NCBI RefSeq assembly: GCF_030247195.1
Contig: NC_080672.1
Span: 393,531,037 to 393,595,036, forward strand
Source: Topomyia yanbarensis
Lineage: Eukaryota > Arthropoda > Insecta > Diptera > Culicidae
Length of the DNA: 64,000 nucleotides
Direction: 5' to 3'
Part shown: positions 20,782 to 31,150 of the stretch, in pieces
Numbering within the stretch: position 1 is the stretch's first letter
How the letters are laid out: every line of letters begins with the position of its first letter
Position numbers and translations under genes: made by a program
Notes under the pieces: model-generated
Databases searched by the model: none
Told to the model about the DNA's origin: nothing
What the model saw: only the letters and a program-made list of their open reading frames with translations

Positions 20782-20784
20782 AAT

Positions 20785-21975
20785 AAAAGCTCTAAAGATG
20801 TGCTTTTCATAGTATCATCAATGTTTGGAATCGGCTGAGATCCCGAATATATGAAGACCCTTTTACCATATACTTCAGTGAGGGTTTCGAAATTTTTTGT
20901 TTTCAAAACTATAATTACAGCGGTACGTGTATCATAACGCACTTCGGAATATCAAAAACGTTCTACCTTCCGATTAGAATGGCCTACTGAGACTCTAAAA
21001 TTTGAAAGCAATAGGGACTTTTATGTCGAGAATTTAATTTAATTTTCGCAAAAATCGGTCCAATCGATTTTATGTCATCTACCCCTTTCTCCGAAATCAC
21101 CTTGAAAACTACCCCTAGCGGACAAACTTTCTCTTTAGACTGTAGCCGAAAATTTGTTCAATTTGTTCCGCTTCCTTACTGCGTAAAACTTTTCTCTACC
21201 TCTCCCCTTCCGCTGCGTACCCAAAGCGGGGACCAACGTCTTGGGTCTGATTGGGTAATTCGGAAGCTAGTTTTTGTTGGTCCACTTTTGCCGCAATCTG
21301 GCAATGGAGGCTGGGAACCTACCGAAAAGTTTACCCCCCCCCCCCAGAAGCATAAAATTAAATACTAATCTAGTACCGATGTCCCGCTTACTAGATTGAA
21401 CTTTTGACCTATACCATTCGAGTCGGTGTAATACCTACATATGGCGACCGACGGGGTACTTCGTTAGGACACAGGTTAGGCTAGGCACTCTAGCTCTTAA
21501 ACAGTTTGAATATTGCAGGAGGCTCGGCAGTCCAACTTTTCAATTTGTTTTGCACTTCACACAACTGTGATTGAACTACATAGCTACTACACCCGCCACC
21601 TACAAATACCAGGATCTCGAAGCCGATGGTGTCTGGTTACGTAGTGTAGTGTCCAAAATTCGGTGAAGTGCAAATTTCGCTTGTATTCCGATGAAAACGG
21701 CCGGCGCCGTATTTGTCAAGTAGCTTGTGGTTTGGGTTTGGAATTGAAAAAGTTTTTTGCAAGCCACATTTTCGTTCGGTTGGAGTTGCTTCCGAGCAGA
21801 GGCTTGCGGTTTGCGGGGGATAAAGTTTTCTTTTCGGGTTTTTTAAGTGAGGAAAAATGGCATTTAGATTCAACTGAATTTGGGTGAGAAAGATGGTAAA
21901 AATCACAGATCAAAATCTGTTTAAGACCATCGAATACTTTGGGTGTCTTCGAATGATACGATACAAGTACTGTCT
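20785..21975. other. No gene seen
   Basis: The stretch includes a C run at 21337-21349 and otherwise mixed sequence with no recognisable gene. Open frames on both strands near 21640-21980 overlap each other and lack family motifs. Confidence 0.4.
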
Positions 21976-22260
21976 TCAATAGTTATATTTTTTACCTTTT
22001 TCACCCTTTTTACATTTTATATCTTTTTCGCCTCTTTTACATTTTTTTTCTTTTCTACATTTTTCCGTTTTCACCATTTTTACATTTTATTTTTTTCCTC
22101 CTTTTTATTTTTTTCTTTTATGCAGTTTACCATTTTTGCATTTATTATATTTTTCACCTTTGTTAAATTATTCGCGTTTTTAACCTTTTTTTCATTTATA
22201 CATTTTTGGCTCTTTTTCACATTTTTTACCTATTTTATATATTTAACATTTTTTCTTTTT
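21976..22260. repeat. Decayed T-rich ACATTTTT-type low-complexity tract
   Basis: The tract is almost entirely T with recurring ACATTTT, ACCTTTT and CACCTTTT blocks. It matches in character the large tract at 31150-34010, so both probably derive from one ancestral repeat. Confidence 0.8.
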
Positions 22261-22261
22261 T

Positions 22262-22343
22262 AAAAAAGAAAAAGTAAGAACTTGGCCAAATTATGACAAA
22301 AAGGTTTGTCATAATTTCGCCAAATTCTTACTTTTTCTTTTTT
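22262..22343. repeat. Tight hairpin with 37-bp stem
   Basis: AAAAAAGAAAAAGTAAGAAC at 22262 continues to TTATGACA (22298) and is matched by the inverted copy at 22307-22343 with about three mismatches, leaving an 8-base loop. The size and stem are pre-miRNA-like, but a palindromic MITE scar is at least as likely. Confidence 0.75.
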
Positions 22344-22479
22344 AGTTTTCTCTATCAAAAAGAACTTTTCATTTCACAATTCCAAATTGAATGAAAATCA
22401 AATACGAGCAACTTGGGACAAAATAGGAATTCATTTCTATTGCAAAAAATCGATAAGAAATGGGTGGTACGAATTAGAA

Positions 22480-22689
22480 CAGGGTTGGGTTAATTCGGAC
22501 CGTATATGTATTTTTGCGCAGAACCGTTTATGCACGATACGATAAAACATCGGAAAAAGTCGACCTTGGAAAAAAATTTGCGCAATTGATCAGGCTTTCA
22601 GGAAAAAAAAATTTTCTTGTGAATTGGTTTACACATTTCAGTACTATAGGTGAAAACTCTTACTAGGTCCGAATTGGCCCAGTTCCCTC
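22480..22689. mobile_element. MITE with CAGGGTTGGG...AATTCGGACC ends (~210 bp)
   Basis: GGGTTGGGTTAATTCGGACC at ~22482 is inverted at the right end as GGTCCGAATTGGCCCAGTTC (22667). The arms agree except for a two-base insertion and two or three changes. No target duplication was recognised. Confidence 0.7.
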
Positions 22690-22800
22690 TACATGTTTTA
22701 CCTTTCTTACCGTTCTTATCTTTATCACCTTTTTAATATTTTTGCCTTTTTGCTTTATTTACCTTTTTTGTATTTTTAACCTTTTTTACATTTTTTTACC
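22690..22800. repeat. Decayed T-rich repeat
   Basis: Continuation of the ACCTTTTT/ACATTTTT low-complexity sequence between the MITE and the next interspersed repeat. Confidence 0.7.
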
Positions 22801-23639
22801 CTTACCTTTTTGCCTTTCTCATATAAAGAAAGGCTATGCAATCACTGTAAAAATCGACTTTTTAACCGAGGCCCGGAGGGCCGAGTGTCATACACCATTC
22901 GATTCAGTTCGTCGAGATCGGCAAATGTCTGTGTGTGTATGTATGTGTGTGTGTATGTGTGTGTGTATGTGTGTGTGTATGTGTGTGTCATTTAAACTCA
23001 CACAATTTTCTCAGAGATGGCTGAACCGATTTTCGCAAACTTAGTTTCATCTAAAAGGTATAACGCTCCCATAAGCTGCTATTGAATTTTTAGTTGATCC
23101 GACTTCCGGTTCCGGAGTTACGGGTTGAAGAGTGCGGTCACACAGCAAATTCCCATATAAACTGGTACCACCATGATGTTCAAATGATGTAAAACATATT
23201 AAAATTGATGTAACATTACTCTAGTTTGCGGGTCTGGATCACTAATGATCAATTAAAGCAGCTTTGATCACATTGGCCACCTATGACGGTTCATGACGCC
23301 CCCGGGGAACCCGCCAAGTTCCTAAGCTAATATCACACCCATTCCCCAACGAATTCTCTACCGATTTTTACAAACTTGATTTCAAATGAAAGATACAGTA
23401 ATACCGTTGACTGCTGCTGAATTTCATTCGGTTCTGACTCTTGCTTCCGGAGTTACAGGGGTGTTAGTAAGGATACACTGGAATTTCCCATATAAATCGG
23501 TACAATCGTAATACATCAGAGGCTAAAAACTATTGAAATGGTCACCAAATTACTTCTAATCGTAGATCTAGATCACTGATTGCCAATCAAACATTCTTTG
23601 AATATATTGTCCACTATCGACGATTCCGGAAGTCCGGAC

Positions 23640-23999
23640 ATATTCCACAATTAAAGTCACATCTGTTCTTCGGTGATGACTGAACCGATTTTCTCAAACA
23701 AAGTCTCAAATGGAAGGCAAAATATGCAGTTGAGTATTGTGTCGCTGCCCCTCCCACACGCCTTGCCCTTACACCTCCCTCCTTCATCACTCTCCTCCCC
23801 TTGGACCATCCTCACGCCCGCATTTCCTTCATCCACCCCGTATACCGAAATAAGATGAAGGATTTCTGACGCATCCTCCACTCCCACTCTACTAACCCCC
23901 ATTCCCTCCACTTTTAAACCCATTCCATCAACATTTCAAAATATAATCGCATGAAGATAACATTGAACTCATGCTGATTAAGCTAGTTAAATATTATTT
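23640..23999. other. Diverged body of copy A with a C-rich patch
   Basis: The segment 23745-23930 is unusually C-rich (CTCCCCTTGGACCATCCTCA-like) compared with its surroundings. Opposed short frames here have no supporting features. Confidence 0.4.
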
Positions 24000-25490
24000 T
24001 TTTGCCTTTCTCATATAGAAAGGTTATGCAATTGCTCCAAAAACCGACTTTCTAACCGAGGCCCGGAGGGCCGAGTCTCATATAACATTCGACTCAGTTC
24101 GCCGAGATCGCAAAATATCTGTGTGTATGTATGTGTGTATGTATGTATGTATGTATGTATGTATGTATGTATGTATGTATGTATGTATGTATGTATGTAT
24201 GTATGTATGTATGTATGTATGTATGTATGTATGTATGTATGTATGTATGTATGTATGTATGTATGTATGTATGTATGTATGTATGTATGTATGTATGTAT
24301 GTATGTATGTATGTATGTATGTATGTATGTATGTATGTATGTATGTATGTATGTATGTATGTATGTATGTATGTATGTATGTATGTATGTATGTATGTAT
24401 GTATGTATGTATGTATGTATGTATGTATGTATGTATGTATGTATGTATGTATGTATGTATGTATGTATGTATGTATGTATGTATGTATGTATGTATGTAT
24501 GTATGTATGTATGTATGTATGTTATGTATGTATGTATGTATGTATGTATGTATGTATGTATGTATGTATGTATGTATGTATGTATGTATGTATGTATGTA
24601 TGTATGTATGTATGTATGTATGTATGTATGAATGTATGTATGTATGTATGTATGTATGTGTGTATGTGCGGATTTGTTAACAAAATGTCCACAACGGTTT
24701 CTCGGAGATGGCTGAACCGATTTTTACAAAATAAGATTCAAATGAAAGGTATAATATTCCCATAGGTTGCTATTGAATTTCATTTTCAACCGACATCTTG
24801 TTGCGGATTACGAGTTGAAGAGTATGGTTACAAAACAAAATTTGTTGATTTGTTCACATCGGTTTCTCGGAATTTTCTGAACTGATTTTGACAAACTTGA
24901 TTATAAATGAAAGGTCTGTCAGCTGCTGTTGAATTTTGCGTGGATCCGAGTTCTGGTTCCTGAATTACAGGGTGATACGTACGATCACGCAGCGAATCTC
25001 GATTCTAACGAATTCTGCGATGAATGTAAAAAGGTGAAATTTTTTTCAAAATGTGAACACAACTGTTGAATTTGTAGATCTAGGTCACCAACAGTCATTC
25101 AAAGTCTCTTTGGCCACACGGGCCACCATCGACGGATCCGGAAGCATCCAAATTCAGAATAACGGTTATGTTGGTTTCTCGAAAATGGCTAGACCGATTT
25201 GATCAACTTAGTCTCAAATAAAAGGTTGCGTCTCCGGAAACTGATATTAAATTCCATCTCCATCCGACTTCCGGCTCCGGAGTTACGGGTTGTGGAGTGC
25301 GATCACATGGAAAACTCCAATGCAAACCGATACCGCGATGAATGCAAAAAGGTGCTCTTATATATACTTACCAAGTGTAATTAGAATGAAAGACATTTCC
25401 ATAATGTTATATTGTACGAACCAGCTATTAAATCATAGTTTGGAGAAATGAGAAAGGCACAATTGCACCTCTAGGTGGATTAAACCTGTT
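24000..25490 (+). mobile_element. GGAGGGCCGAG interspersed repeat, nested copy B
   Basis: It starts TTTGCCTTTCTCATATAGAA at ~24002, keeps the GAGGCCCGGAGGGCCGAGTC core (24058), and contains a hugely expanded TATG array where copy A has a short TG/TATG tract. The body repeats the blocks GATGGCTGAACCGATTTT and CGGAGTTACGGGTTG, and ends CACAATTGCACCTCTAGGTG at 25458. The terminal inverted repeat is 12 bp exact. Confidence 0.75.
24121..24668. repeat. (TATG)n microsatellite, ~540 bp
   Basis: After a short TG-rich lead the array is a nearly perfect tetranucleotide repeat. Visible breaks are a one-base phase shift at ~24522 (TATGTTATG) and a T-to-A change at ~24631 (ATGAATG). Roughly 95 uninterrupted units precede the first break. 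Open frames across it are trivial because the unit has no stop in three frames. Confidence 0.97.
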
Positions 25491-25754
25491 TTGCCGATTT
25501 CGCACCTTTTTTTCAGTTCAATATTACCATGGCTGTTTTTTCTTTTTCAAAATTTTAGAACTCGAATAATGATTTATTTTCCTGTATATAGTTGTCATGT
25601 GATGTATAATAATAAAATGTAATATATGCATTTAAAAGTTTTTAATGAATATAAACAACGCACACATTCTCGTGATTCATGATTGAGAAAGGCACAATTG
25701 CACCGCGAGGTGGATTAAAATAGGTTTTTTACATTTTTTACCGCAAAAAGGTAA

Positions 25755-25974
25755 ATAACAATTCCTTTTTCACTTTTTCATTTTCCCTTTTCCCCTTTTC
25801 CCTTTTCCGCTTTTCCCCTTTTCCCTTTTCCCTTTTCCCTTTTCCCTTTTCCCTTTTTCCCTTTTCCCTTTTCCCTTTTCCTTTCCCTTTTCCCTTTTCC
25901 CTTTTCCCTTTTCCCTTTTCCCTTTTCCCTTTTCCCTTTTCCCTTTTCCCTTTTCCCTTTTCCTTCCCTTTTCA
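25755..25974. repeat. (CCCTTTT)n heptamer array, left part
   Basis: Homopyrimidine array of CCCTTTT units with occasional length variants, ending at an assembly gap. The same unit resumes at 30694 on the far side of the next contig. Confidence 0.97.
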
Positions 25975-26474
25975 NNNNNNNNNNNNNNNNNNNNNNNNNN
26001 NNNNNNNNNNNNNNNNNNNNNNNNNNNNNNNNNNNNNNNNNNNNNNNNNNNNNNNNNNNNNNNNNNNNNNNNNNNNNNNNNNNNNNNNNNNNNNNNNNNN
26101 NNNNNNNNNNNNNNNNNNNNNNNNNNNNNNNNNNNNNNNNNNNNNNNNNNNNNNNNNNNNNNNNNNNNNNNNNNNNNNNNNNNNNNNNNNNNNNNNNNNN
26201 NNNNNNNNNNNNNNNNNNNNNNNNNNNNNNNNNNNNNNNNNNNNNNNNNNNNNNNNNNNNNNNNNNNNNNNNNNNNNNNNNNNNNNNNNNNNNNNNNNNN
26301 NNNNNNNNNNNNNNNNNNNNNNNNNNNNNNNNNNNNNNNNNNNNNNNNNNNNNNNNNNNNNNNNNNNNNNNNNNNNNNNNNNNNNNNNNNNNNNNNNNNN
26401 NNNNNNNNNNNNNNNNNNNNNNNNNNNNNNNNNNNNNNNNNNNNNNNNNNNNNNNNNNNNNNNNNNNNNNNNNN
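25975..26474. other. Assembly gap, exactly 500 N
   Basis: The run is exactly 500 N, as is the one at 30194-30693, so the size is a placeholder and not a measurement. Confidence 0.99.
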
Positions 26475-29400
26475 CGTTTTTTCGTTTTTTCGTTTTTCGT
26501 TTTTCGTTTTTCGTTTTTTCGTTTTTTCGTTTTTTCGTTTTTTCGTTTTTTCGTTTTTTCGGTTTTTTTCGTTTTTTCGTTTTTTCGTTTTTTCGTTTTT
26601 TCGTTTTTTCGTTTTTTCGTTTTTTCGTTTTTTCGTTTTTTCGTTGTTTCGTTGTTTCGTTTTTTCGTTTTTTCGTTTTTTCGTTTTTCTTTTTTCGTTT
26701 TTTCGTTGTTTCGTTTTTCATTTTTTCATTTTTTCGTTTTTTCGTTTTTTCGTTTTTTCGTTTTTTCGTTTTTTCGTTTTTCGTTTTTTCGTTTTTCGTT
26801 TTTCGTTTTTCGTTTTTCGTTTTTCGTTTTTCGTTTTTCGTTTTTCGTTTTTCGTTTTTCGTTTTTCGTTTTTCGTTTTCGTTTTTTCGTTTTTCGTTTT
26901 TCGTTTTTCGTTTTCGTTTTTCGTTTTTCGTTTTTCGTTTTCGTTTTTCGTTTTTCGTTTTTTCGTTTTTCGTTTTCGTTTTTCGTTTTTCGTTTTTCGT
27001 TTTTCGTTTTTCGTTTTTCGTTTTCGTTTTTCGTTTTTCGTTTCGTTTTTCGTTTTTCGTTTTTCGTTTTCGTTTTTCGTTTTTCGTTTTTCGTTTTTCG
27101 TTTTTCGTTTTTCGTTTTTCGTTTTTCGTTTTTCGTTTTTCGTTTTTCGTTTTCGTTTTTCGTTTTTCGTTTTTCGTTTTTCGTTTTTCGTTTTTCGTTT
27201 TTCGTTTTTCGTTTTTCGTTTTTCGTTTTTCGTTTTTCGTTTTTCGTTTTTCGTTTTTCGTTTTTCGTTTTTCGTTTTTCGTTTTTCGTTTTTCGTTTTT
27301 CGTTTTTCGTTTTTCGTTTTTCGTTTTTCGTTTTTCGTTTTTCGTTTTTCGTTTTTCGTTTTTCGTTTTTCGTTTTTCGTTTTTCGTTTTTCGTTTTTCG
27401 TTTTTCGTTTTTCGTTTTCGTTTTTCGTTTTTCGTTTTTCGTTTTTCGTTTTTCGTTTTTCGTTTTTCGTTTTTCGTTTTTCGTTTTTCGTTTTTCGTTT
27501 TCGTTTTTCGTTTTCGTTTTTCGTTTTTTCGTTTTTCGTTTTTCGTTTTTCGTTTTTCGTTTTTCGTTTTTCGTTTTTCGTTTTTCGTTTTTCGTTTTTC
27601 GTTTTTCGTTTTTCGTTTTTCGTTTTTCGTTTTTCGTTTTTCGTTTTTCGTTTTTTCGTTTTTTCGTTTTTCGTTTTTCGTTTTTCGTTTTTTCGTTTTT
27701 TCGTTTTTTCGTTTTTTCGTTTTTTCGTTTTTCGTTTTTCGTTTTTCGTTTTTTCGTTTTTCGTTTTTCGTTTTTCGTTTTTTCGTTTTTTCGTTTTTCG
27801 TTTTTTCGTTTTTTCGTTTTTTCGTTTTTCGTTTTTCGTTTTTTCGTTTTTTCGTTTTTTCGTTTTTTCGTTTTTCGTTTTTTCGTTTTTCGTTTTTTCG
27901 TTTTTCGTTTTTCGTTTTTCGTTTTTTCGTTTTTTCGTTTTTTCGTTTTTCGTTTTTTCGTTTTTTCGTTTTTTCGTTTTTTCGTTTTTTCGTTTTCTTT
28001 TCGTTTTTTCGTTTTTCGTTTTTCGTTTTTTCGTTTTTTCGTTTTTTCGTTTTTCGTTTTTCGTTTTTCGTTTTTTCGTTTTTTCGTTTTTTCGTTTTTT
28101 CGTTTTTCGTTTTTTCGTTTTTCGTTTTTTCGTTTTTTCGTTTTTTCGTTTTTTTCGTTTTTTCGTTTTTTCGTTTTTTTCGTTTTTTCGTTTTTCGTTT
28201 TTTCGTTTTTTCGTTTTTCGTTTTTTCGTTTTTTCGTTTTTTCGTTTTTTTCGTTTTTCGTTTTTTCGTTTTTTCGTTTTTTCGTTTTTTTCGTTTTTTC
28301 GTTTTTTCGTTTTTTCGTTTTTTCGTTTTTTCGTTTTTTCGTTTTTTCGTTTTTTCGTTTTTTCGTTTTTCGTTTTTTCGTTTTTCGTTTTTCGTTTTTT
28401 CGTTTTTCGTTTTTCGTTTTTCGTTTTTCGTTTTTCGTTTTTCGTTTTTTCGTTTTTCGTTTTTCGTTTTTCGTTTTTCGTTTTTCGTTTTTCGTTTTTC
28501 GTTTTTCGTTTTTCGTTTTTCGTTTTTCGTTTTTCGTTTTTTCGTTTTTCGTTTTTCGTTTTTCGTTTTTCGTTTTTCGTTTTCGTTTTTCGTTTTTCGT
28601 TTTTCGTTTTTCGTTTTTCGTTTTTCGTTTTTCGTTTTTCGTTTTTCGTTTTTCGTTTTTCGTTTTTCGTTTTTCGTTTTTCGTTTTTCGTTTTTCGTTT
28701 TTCGTTTTTCGTTTTTCGTTTTTCGTTTTTCGTTTTTCGTTTTTCGTTTTTCGTTTTTCGTTTTTCGTTTTTCGTTTTTCGTTTTTCGTTTTTCGTTTTT
28801 CGTTTTTCGTTTTTCGTTTTTCGTTTTTCGTTTTTCGTTTTTCGTTTTTCGTTTTTCGTTTTTCGTTTTTCGTTTTTCGTTTTTCGTTTTTCGTTTTTCG
28901 TTTTTCGTTTTTCGTTTTTCGTTTTTCGTTTTTCGTTTTTCGTTTTTCGTTTTTCGTTTTTCGTTTTTCGTTTTTTCGTTTTTCGTTTTTCGTTTTTCGT
29001 TTTTCGTTTTTCGTTTTTCGTTTTTCGTTTTTCGTTTTTTCGTTTTTCGTTTTTCGTTTTTCGTTTTTCGTTTTTCGTTTTTCGTTTTTCGTTTTTTCGT
29101 TTTTCGTTTTTCGTTTTTCGTTTTTCGTTTTTCGTTTTCGTTTTCGTTTTTCGTTTTTCGTTTTTTCGTTTTTCGTTTTTCGTTTTTTCGTTTTTCGTTT
29201 TTTCGTTTTTTCGTTTTTTCGTTTTTTCGTTTTTTCGTTTTTCGTTTTTTCGTTTTTTCGTTTTTTCGTTTTTTTCGTTTTTTCGTTTTTCGTTTTTTCG
29301 TTTTTTCGTTTTTTCGTTTTTTCGTTTTTTCGTTTTTTCGTTTTTTCGTTTTTCGTTTTTTCGTTTTTTCGTTTTTTCGTTTTTTCGTTTTTCGTTTTTC

Positions 29401-30170
29401 GTTTTTCGTTTTTCGTTTTTCGTTTTTCGTTTTTCGTTTTTCGTTTTTCGTTTTTCGTTTTTCGTTTTTCGTTTTTCGTTTTTCGTTTTTCGTTTTTCGT
29501 TTTTCGTTTTTCGTTTTTCGTTTTTCGTTTTTCGTTTTTCGTTTTTCGTTTTTCGTTTTTCGTTTTTCGTTTTTCGTTTTTCGTTTTTCGTTTTTCGTTT
29601 TTCGTTTTTCGTTTTTCGTTTTTCGTTTTTCGTTTTTCGTTTTTCGTTTTTCGTTTTTCGTTTTTCGTTTTTCGTTTTTCGTTTTTCGTTTTTCGTTTTT
29701 CGTTTTTCGTTTTTCGTTTTTCGTTTTTCGTTTTTCGTTTTTCGTTTTTCGTTTTTCGTTTTTCGTTTTTCGTTTTTCGTTTTTCGTTTTTCGTTTTTCG
29801 TTTTTCGTTTTTCGTTTTTCGTTTTTCGTTTTTCGTTTTTCGTTTTTCGTTTTTCGTTTTTCGTTTTTCGTTTTTCGTTTTTCGTTTTTCGTTTTTCGTT
29901 TTTCGTTTTTCGTTTTTCGTTTTTCGTTTTTCGTTTTTCGTTTTTCGTTTTTCGTTTTTCGTTTTTCGTTTTTCGTTTTTCGTTTTTCGTTTTTCGTTTT
30001 TCGTTTTTCGTTTTTCGTTTTTCGTTTTTCGTTTTTCGTTTTTCGTTTTTCGTTTTTCGTTTTTCGTTTTTCGTTTTTCGTTTTTCGTTTTTCGTTTTTC
30101 GTTTTTCGTTTTTCGTTTTTCGTTTTTCGTTTTTCGTTTTTCGTTTTTCGTTTTTCGTTTTTCGTTTTTC
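26475..30170. repeat. (CGTTTTT)n satellite, ~3.7 kb
   Basis: The array consists of CGTTTTT units with domains of different unit length. Eight-base CGTTTTTT units dominate at 26475-26770, ~27650-28380 and ~29180-29390. Seven-base units dominate at ~26780-27650, ~28390-29170 and ~29390-30170, where the last ~110 units look identical. Six-base CGTTTT variants are scattered. The open frames spanning it on both strands (FVFRFSF- and KRKTKNE-like peptides) are consequences of the repeat. It ends in non-repeat GTTGAGCGCATACTTGTA (30176-30193) at a gap. Confidence 0.97.
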
Positions 30171-30193
30171 GTTGCGTTGAGCGCATACTTGTA

Positions 30194-30693
30194 NNNNNNN
30201 NNNNNNNNNNNNNNNNNNNNNNNNNNNNNNNNNNNNNNNNNNNNNNNNNNNNNNNNNNNNNNNNNNNNNNNNNNNNNNNNNNNNNNNNNNNNNNNNNNNN
30301 NNNNNNNNNNNNNNNNNNNNNNNNNNNNNNNNNNNNNNNNNNNNNNNNNNNNNNNNNNNNNNNNNNNNNNNNNNNNNNNNNNNNNNNNNNNNNNNNNNNN
30401 NNNNNNNNNNNNNNNNNNNNNNNNNNNNNNNNNNNNNNNNNNNNNNNNNNNNNNNNNNNNNNNNNNNNNNNNNNNNNNNNNNNNNNNNNNNNNNNNNNNN
30501 NNNNNNNNNNNNNNNNNNNNNNNNNNNNNNNNNNNNNNNNNNNNNNNNNNNNNNNNNNNNNNNNNNNNNNNNNNNNNNNNNNNNNNNNNNNNNNNNNNNN
30601 NNNNNNNNNNNNNNNNNNNNNNNNNNNNNNNNNNNNNNNNNNNNNNNNNNNNNNNNNNNNNNNNNNNNNNNNNNNNNNNNNNNNNNNNNNNNN
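30194..30693. other. Assembly gap, exactly 500 N
   Basis: Second placeholder gap of identical size, isolating the CGTTTTT contig. Confidence 0.99.
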
Positions 30694-31150
30694 CTTTTCC
30701 CTTTTCCCTTTTCCCTTTTCCCTTTTCCCTTTTCCCTTTTCCCTTTTCCCTTTTCCCTTTTCCCTTTTCCCTTTTCCCTTTTCCCTTTTCCCTTTTCCCT
30801 TTTCCCTTTTCCCTTTTCCCTTTTCCCTTTTCCCTTTTCCCTTTTCCCTTTTCCCTTTTCCCTTTTCCCTTTTCCCTTTTCCCTTTTCCCTTTTCCCTTT
30901 TCCCTTTTCCCTTTTCCCTTTTCCCTTTTCCCTTTTCCCTTTTCCCTTTTCCCTTTTCCCTTTTCCCTTTTCCCTTTTCCTTTTCCCTTTTCCCTTTTCC
31001 CTTTTCCCTTTTCCCTTTTCCCTTTTCCCTTTCCCTTTTCCCTTTTCCCTTTTCCCTTTTCCCTTTTCCCTTTTCTCTTTTCCCTTTTCCCTTTTCCCTT
31101 CTCCCTTTTCCCTTTTCCCTTTTCCTTTTCCCTTTTTCCCTTTCCCCATT
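30694..31150. repeat. (CCCTTTT)n heptamer array, right part
   Basis: About 65 units of CCCTTTT, very regular to ~31000 and then with one-base variants as it passes into T-rich ACATTTT sequence. Confidence 0.97.

Larger units (their letters stand above)
22810..25725 (+). mobile_element. GGAGGGCCGAG interspersed repeat, outer copy A, carrying nested copy B
   Basis: Copy A starts with TTTTTGCCTTTCTCATATAA at 22808 and continues with GAGGCCCGGAGGGCCGAGTG, a TG/TATG microsatellite (22929-22987), GATGGCTGAACCGATTTT and further diverged body sequence. A second 5' end occurs at 24000 (copy B). Two matching 3' ends follow in series: GAGAAAGGCACAATTGCACC at 25449 and again at 25684. The arrangement 5'A-5'B-3'B-3'A is what nesting predicts. 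TGCCTTTCTCAT at the 5' end and ATGAGAAAGGCA at the 3' end of B are exact 12-bp inverted repeats. No protein is encoded; the class is unknown to me. Confidence 0.7.

Noticed and set aside
24121..24765. MYVC repeat protein
   Set aside because: Simple translation of a TATG microsatellite, open in three frames.
25755..31150. Telomeric or subtelomeric array
   Set aside because: The units are not TTAGG-like, the arrays lie between ordinary interspersed repeats, and nothing shows a chromosome end.
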